From contig CAZTAO010000064.1 of assembly GCA_964611645.1 (NCBI GenBank), positions 1 through 25,398 of the forward strand: a stretch of DNA of 25,398 nucleotides, read 5' to 3'. The position numbers and the translations under genes were made by a program. This document shows positions 24,113 through 25,398 of this stretch, in pieces (the first letter of the stretch is position 1; each line of letters begins with the position of its first letter). This DNA comes from CAZTAO01 sp964611645 (lineage in GTDB: Bacteria; Armatimonadota; UBA5829). Under the pieces are notes generated by a model, which ran no database searches, was not told the DNA's origin, and was given only the letters and a program-made list of their open reading frames with translations.

Positions 24113-24174
24113 CTACTCCCTCGTGTTTCGCCGCCGAGGATTGTTCTCTCCCTTCGGAAGCGGTTTGGTGCCAT
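24109..24174 (-). CDS. Possible 21-aa basic leader peptide before DUF2924
   Basis: ATG at 24174 with GGAGAG about 5 nt upstream encodes MAPNRFRRERTILGGETRGS plus a final R. Its TGA overlaps the DUF2924 ATG (ATGA), the same coupling used by the next two genes. There are seven arginines in 21 residues. It may be a genuine small protein, a leader for translational coupling, or chance; no family is recognised. Confidence 0.3.
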   Translation of the reverse strand: MAPNRFRRERTILGGETRGSR

Positions 24175-24246
24175 GAACGCTCTCCAGCAGGGAGGAAGTC
24201 AAGTCACAATGCGTATTGCCGCTGAGCGTTTCTTCTCAGGCTCGAC

Positions 24247-24534
24247 GTGGGTGGACTTGGTGGAATACCTGACACCCCTCACATACGGAAAGGGAAGTAC
24301 CTCATCGACTTCAGTTCCGATGGGTCCATTTGCAACGTCCTGGCACGCGGGCTCTTAAGCGCCCTGGGTAAGATGTCTCGGGATTTCTGCCTGAGCTTTG
24401 GCTACCGATCTGTCCAGCAGTTTGCCCAGCGCTTCACCAATGACGCCAAGGTGATCGAGGAGTCAGGCTTCGAGATAGTCACCAACATACCGCCTCACAG
24501 AAAGCGCAACTACCACATTCGCAAGGTCGATTAG
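24247..24534 (+). CDS. Unrecognised short ORF, perhaps a gene remnant
   Basis: From GTG 24247 it encodes 95 aa; the frame is open from 24226. The later part looks protein-like (KYLIDFSSDGSICNVL, GKMSRDFCLSFGYRSVQQFAQ, NDAKVIEESGFEIVTNIP, RKRNYHIRKVD). The first ~15 residues are poor, and there is no good ribosome site. An overlapping frame (24173-24358: AAERFFSGSTWVDLVEYLTPLTYGKG) also looks plausible just before, so this could be the C-terminal remnant of a larger gene broken by a frameshift near 24290. I do not recognise the family. Confidence 0.35.
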   Translation: MGGLGGIPDTPHIRKGKYLIDFSSDGSICNVLARGLLSALGKMSRDFCLSFGYRSVQQFAQRFTNDAKVIEESGFEIVTNIPPHRKRNYHIRKVD

Positions 24535-24540
24535 GCAGAA

Positions 24541-24876
24541 GGTGAAAGGGTCCTTTCACATCGCGCCTACCCTTTCACCCGTCTGGAAGCCCGATTTTGA
24601 GGCTAAGGACCAGCAGAAAGGTGAAAGGGTGAAAGGGTGAAAGGTTTCTGGGGAATGCACCCCTATATACACGTGCGGGGGGGGTGTTAGTGAGCACCTA
24701 CGTGAACGCTCCCCCGCGACAACTGCAATACGGGGTGCATACCTACTATACCTTTCACCCTTTCACCTAAATAAGTAAGAAAGAAGAGAGAACGAGCCTA
24801 GATTGCCCTCAAATATGCCGGTGAAAGGGTCCGGTGAAAGGTTCAAAAAGACCATCCGACCTTTCACCCTTTCACC
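24541..24876. repeat. Array of GTGAAAGG 8-mers in nested inverted repeats (non-coding)
   Basis: Twelve copies of GTGAAAGG or its complement. Plus-strand copies start at 24542, 24621, 24629, 24637, 24821 and 24834; minus-strand copies at 24552, 24571, 24751, 24759, 24860 and 24868. The triple at 24620-24644 faces the pair at 24751-24767 (17-bp perfect complementarity). Between these arms are two further complementary pairs: ATGCACCCC (24655-24663) with GGGGTGCAT (24732-24740), and GCGGGGG (24675-24681) with CCCCCGC (24711-24717). 24833-24841 faces 24860-24868. No ORF is supported here. Iteron-like origin, binding-site array or structured RNA are the main options. Confidence 0.75.
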
Positions 24877-25004
24877 GGGCCACTGTCAGGACGGTCGGAA
24901 GCACAGTCAGCGTGACTGAAGTAAGAAACGTAAACTCACCAAGCTCACCGACTAGAGGCGGTGCTCCGAGCCCACTTGCACCCGGAGCCCCGTCCCGCCT
25001 GTGG
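24877..25004. other. Non-coding interval with no clear element
   Basis: Contains only a GCTCCG/CGGAGC inverted repeat near 24962-24987, downstream of the integrase-like gene. It lacks a U-tract, so I do not call a terminator. Confidence 0.3.
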
Positions 25005-25388
25005 TTACTGCACGTCCGTAACAGGCGCGTCCGTTTCGGTCTGCGTCTTCAGACTCCTCCCCAGCGGCATGTCCCTGGGAATCGGCAGCTTTGCGATGTA
25101 GCCTCTGTCTTTGGCCCAGACCAAAAACATCCGCAGCACCCGAACCGTCTTGCGAACCGTGATCGTGGCCCGTTCCCTGCCGCTAGGGAGTTTCAGCAGC
25201 GCGTCTGATGTCAGGAACTTGCTGACATGGGGCGTGAGGACCGCTGACAGCTTCTTCTCGGTTCCGAAGAACCCAATGATCTGCTGGACGTCGCGGTCAT
25301 AGGTGTACAGCGTCCTCTCGCTCTTGCCCTCCGTCCTCAGGTATTCCAGGTATTCGTTCATAGCCTCGCGTAGTGTTTTGTCCGACAT
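25005..25388 (-). CDS. Tyrosine-recombinase N-terminal (core-binding) domain protein
   Basis: 127 aa from ATG 25388. MSDKTLREAMNEYLEYLRTEGKSERTL and YDRDVQQIIGFFGTEKKLSAVLTPHVSKFL are the SAM-like N-terminal core-binding domain of phage integrases/XerC-D. The helix TVRKTVRVLRMFLVWAKDRGYI follows, then PIPRDMPLGRS. It stops at TGA before any catalytic Arg/His/Tyr region, and the next ~130 nt contain no continuation. It may therefore be a truncated integrase or a stand-alone DNA-binding protein. The frame is open to the window edge (only 10 nt), so the true start could lie outside. Confidence 0.75.
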   Translation of the reverse strand: MSDKTLREAMNEYLEYLRTEGKSERTLYTYDRDVQQIIGFFGTEKKLSAVLTPHVSKFLTSDALLKLPSGRERATITVRKTVRVLRMFLVWAKDRGYIAKLPIPRDMPLGRSLKTQTETDAPVTDVQ

Positions 25389-25398
25389 CGATGTAGCC

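Noticed and set aside
24541..24876. CRISPR array
   Set aside because: Repeats are only 8 bp, occur on both strands and lack regular spacers; no cas gene is nearby.

Overview
The window looks like part of a genome of an environmental bacterium with moderately high GC. The large, modular, Sec-exported carbohydrate-active proteins (GH2, GH123/DUF4091 and parallel beta-helix, with bacterial Ig and PKD domains) resemble those of uncultured Armatimonadota, Planctomycetota or Acidobacteriota. Armatimonadota is my best guess, but no marker gene here settles it.

Left part (1-16270, all minus strand): an apparent five-gene secreted polysaccharide-processing operon. In transcription order it holds a 1513-aa GH123/DUF4091-type protein with two N-terminal CBM-like domains (11611-16152), a 1199-aa right-handed beta-helix protein with PKD and Ig-like domains (7906-11505), a 1757-aa GH2-type glycosidase (2521-7794), a 654-aa two-domain acetylxylan-esterase-like hydrolase (556-2520), and the start of a second pectate-lyase-fold protein that leaves the window at base 1. 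The last three are tightly coupled (stop/start abutting or ATGA overlap). A sigma70-like promoter (TTGACA, 17 bp, TAGACT) precedes the first gene. The first three proteins end in the same ~440-residue unit, made of three ~148-aa modules A-B-C that each contain a WGTGYAPGT-type motif and finish with GYVRGQ. This shared tail is the most interesting protein-level feature.

Middle (16280-17564): an insertion sequence with a DDE (rve-type) transposase and doubled terminal repeats at both ends, inserted about 10 bp upstream of the operon promoter.

Right part (17565-25398): a mobile, recombinase-rich region. Two paralogous cassettes on the minus strand each encode a large serine recombinase followed by a small HTH protein. 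The right-hand cassette also has its DUF2924 gene upstream and is fully ATGA-coupled. Between them, on the plus strand, lies an apparently complete group II intron (19638-21567). Its ends can be placed by IBS1/EBS1 pairing, domain V and domain VI, and its maturase stop codon lies inside domain V. The left recombinase copy has no canonical start codon. Beyond the right cassette are a short unrecognised ORF, a ~340-bp non-coding stretch with twelve copies of an 8-mer (GTGAAAGG, six per strand) arranged in nested inverted repeats, and a short protein that has only the N-terminal core-binding region of a tyrosine recombinase.
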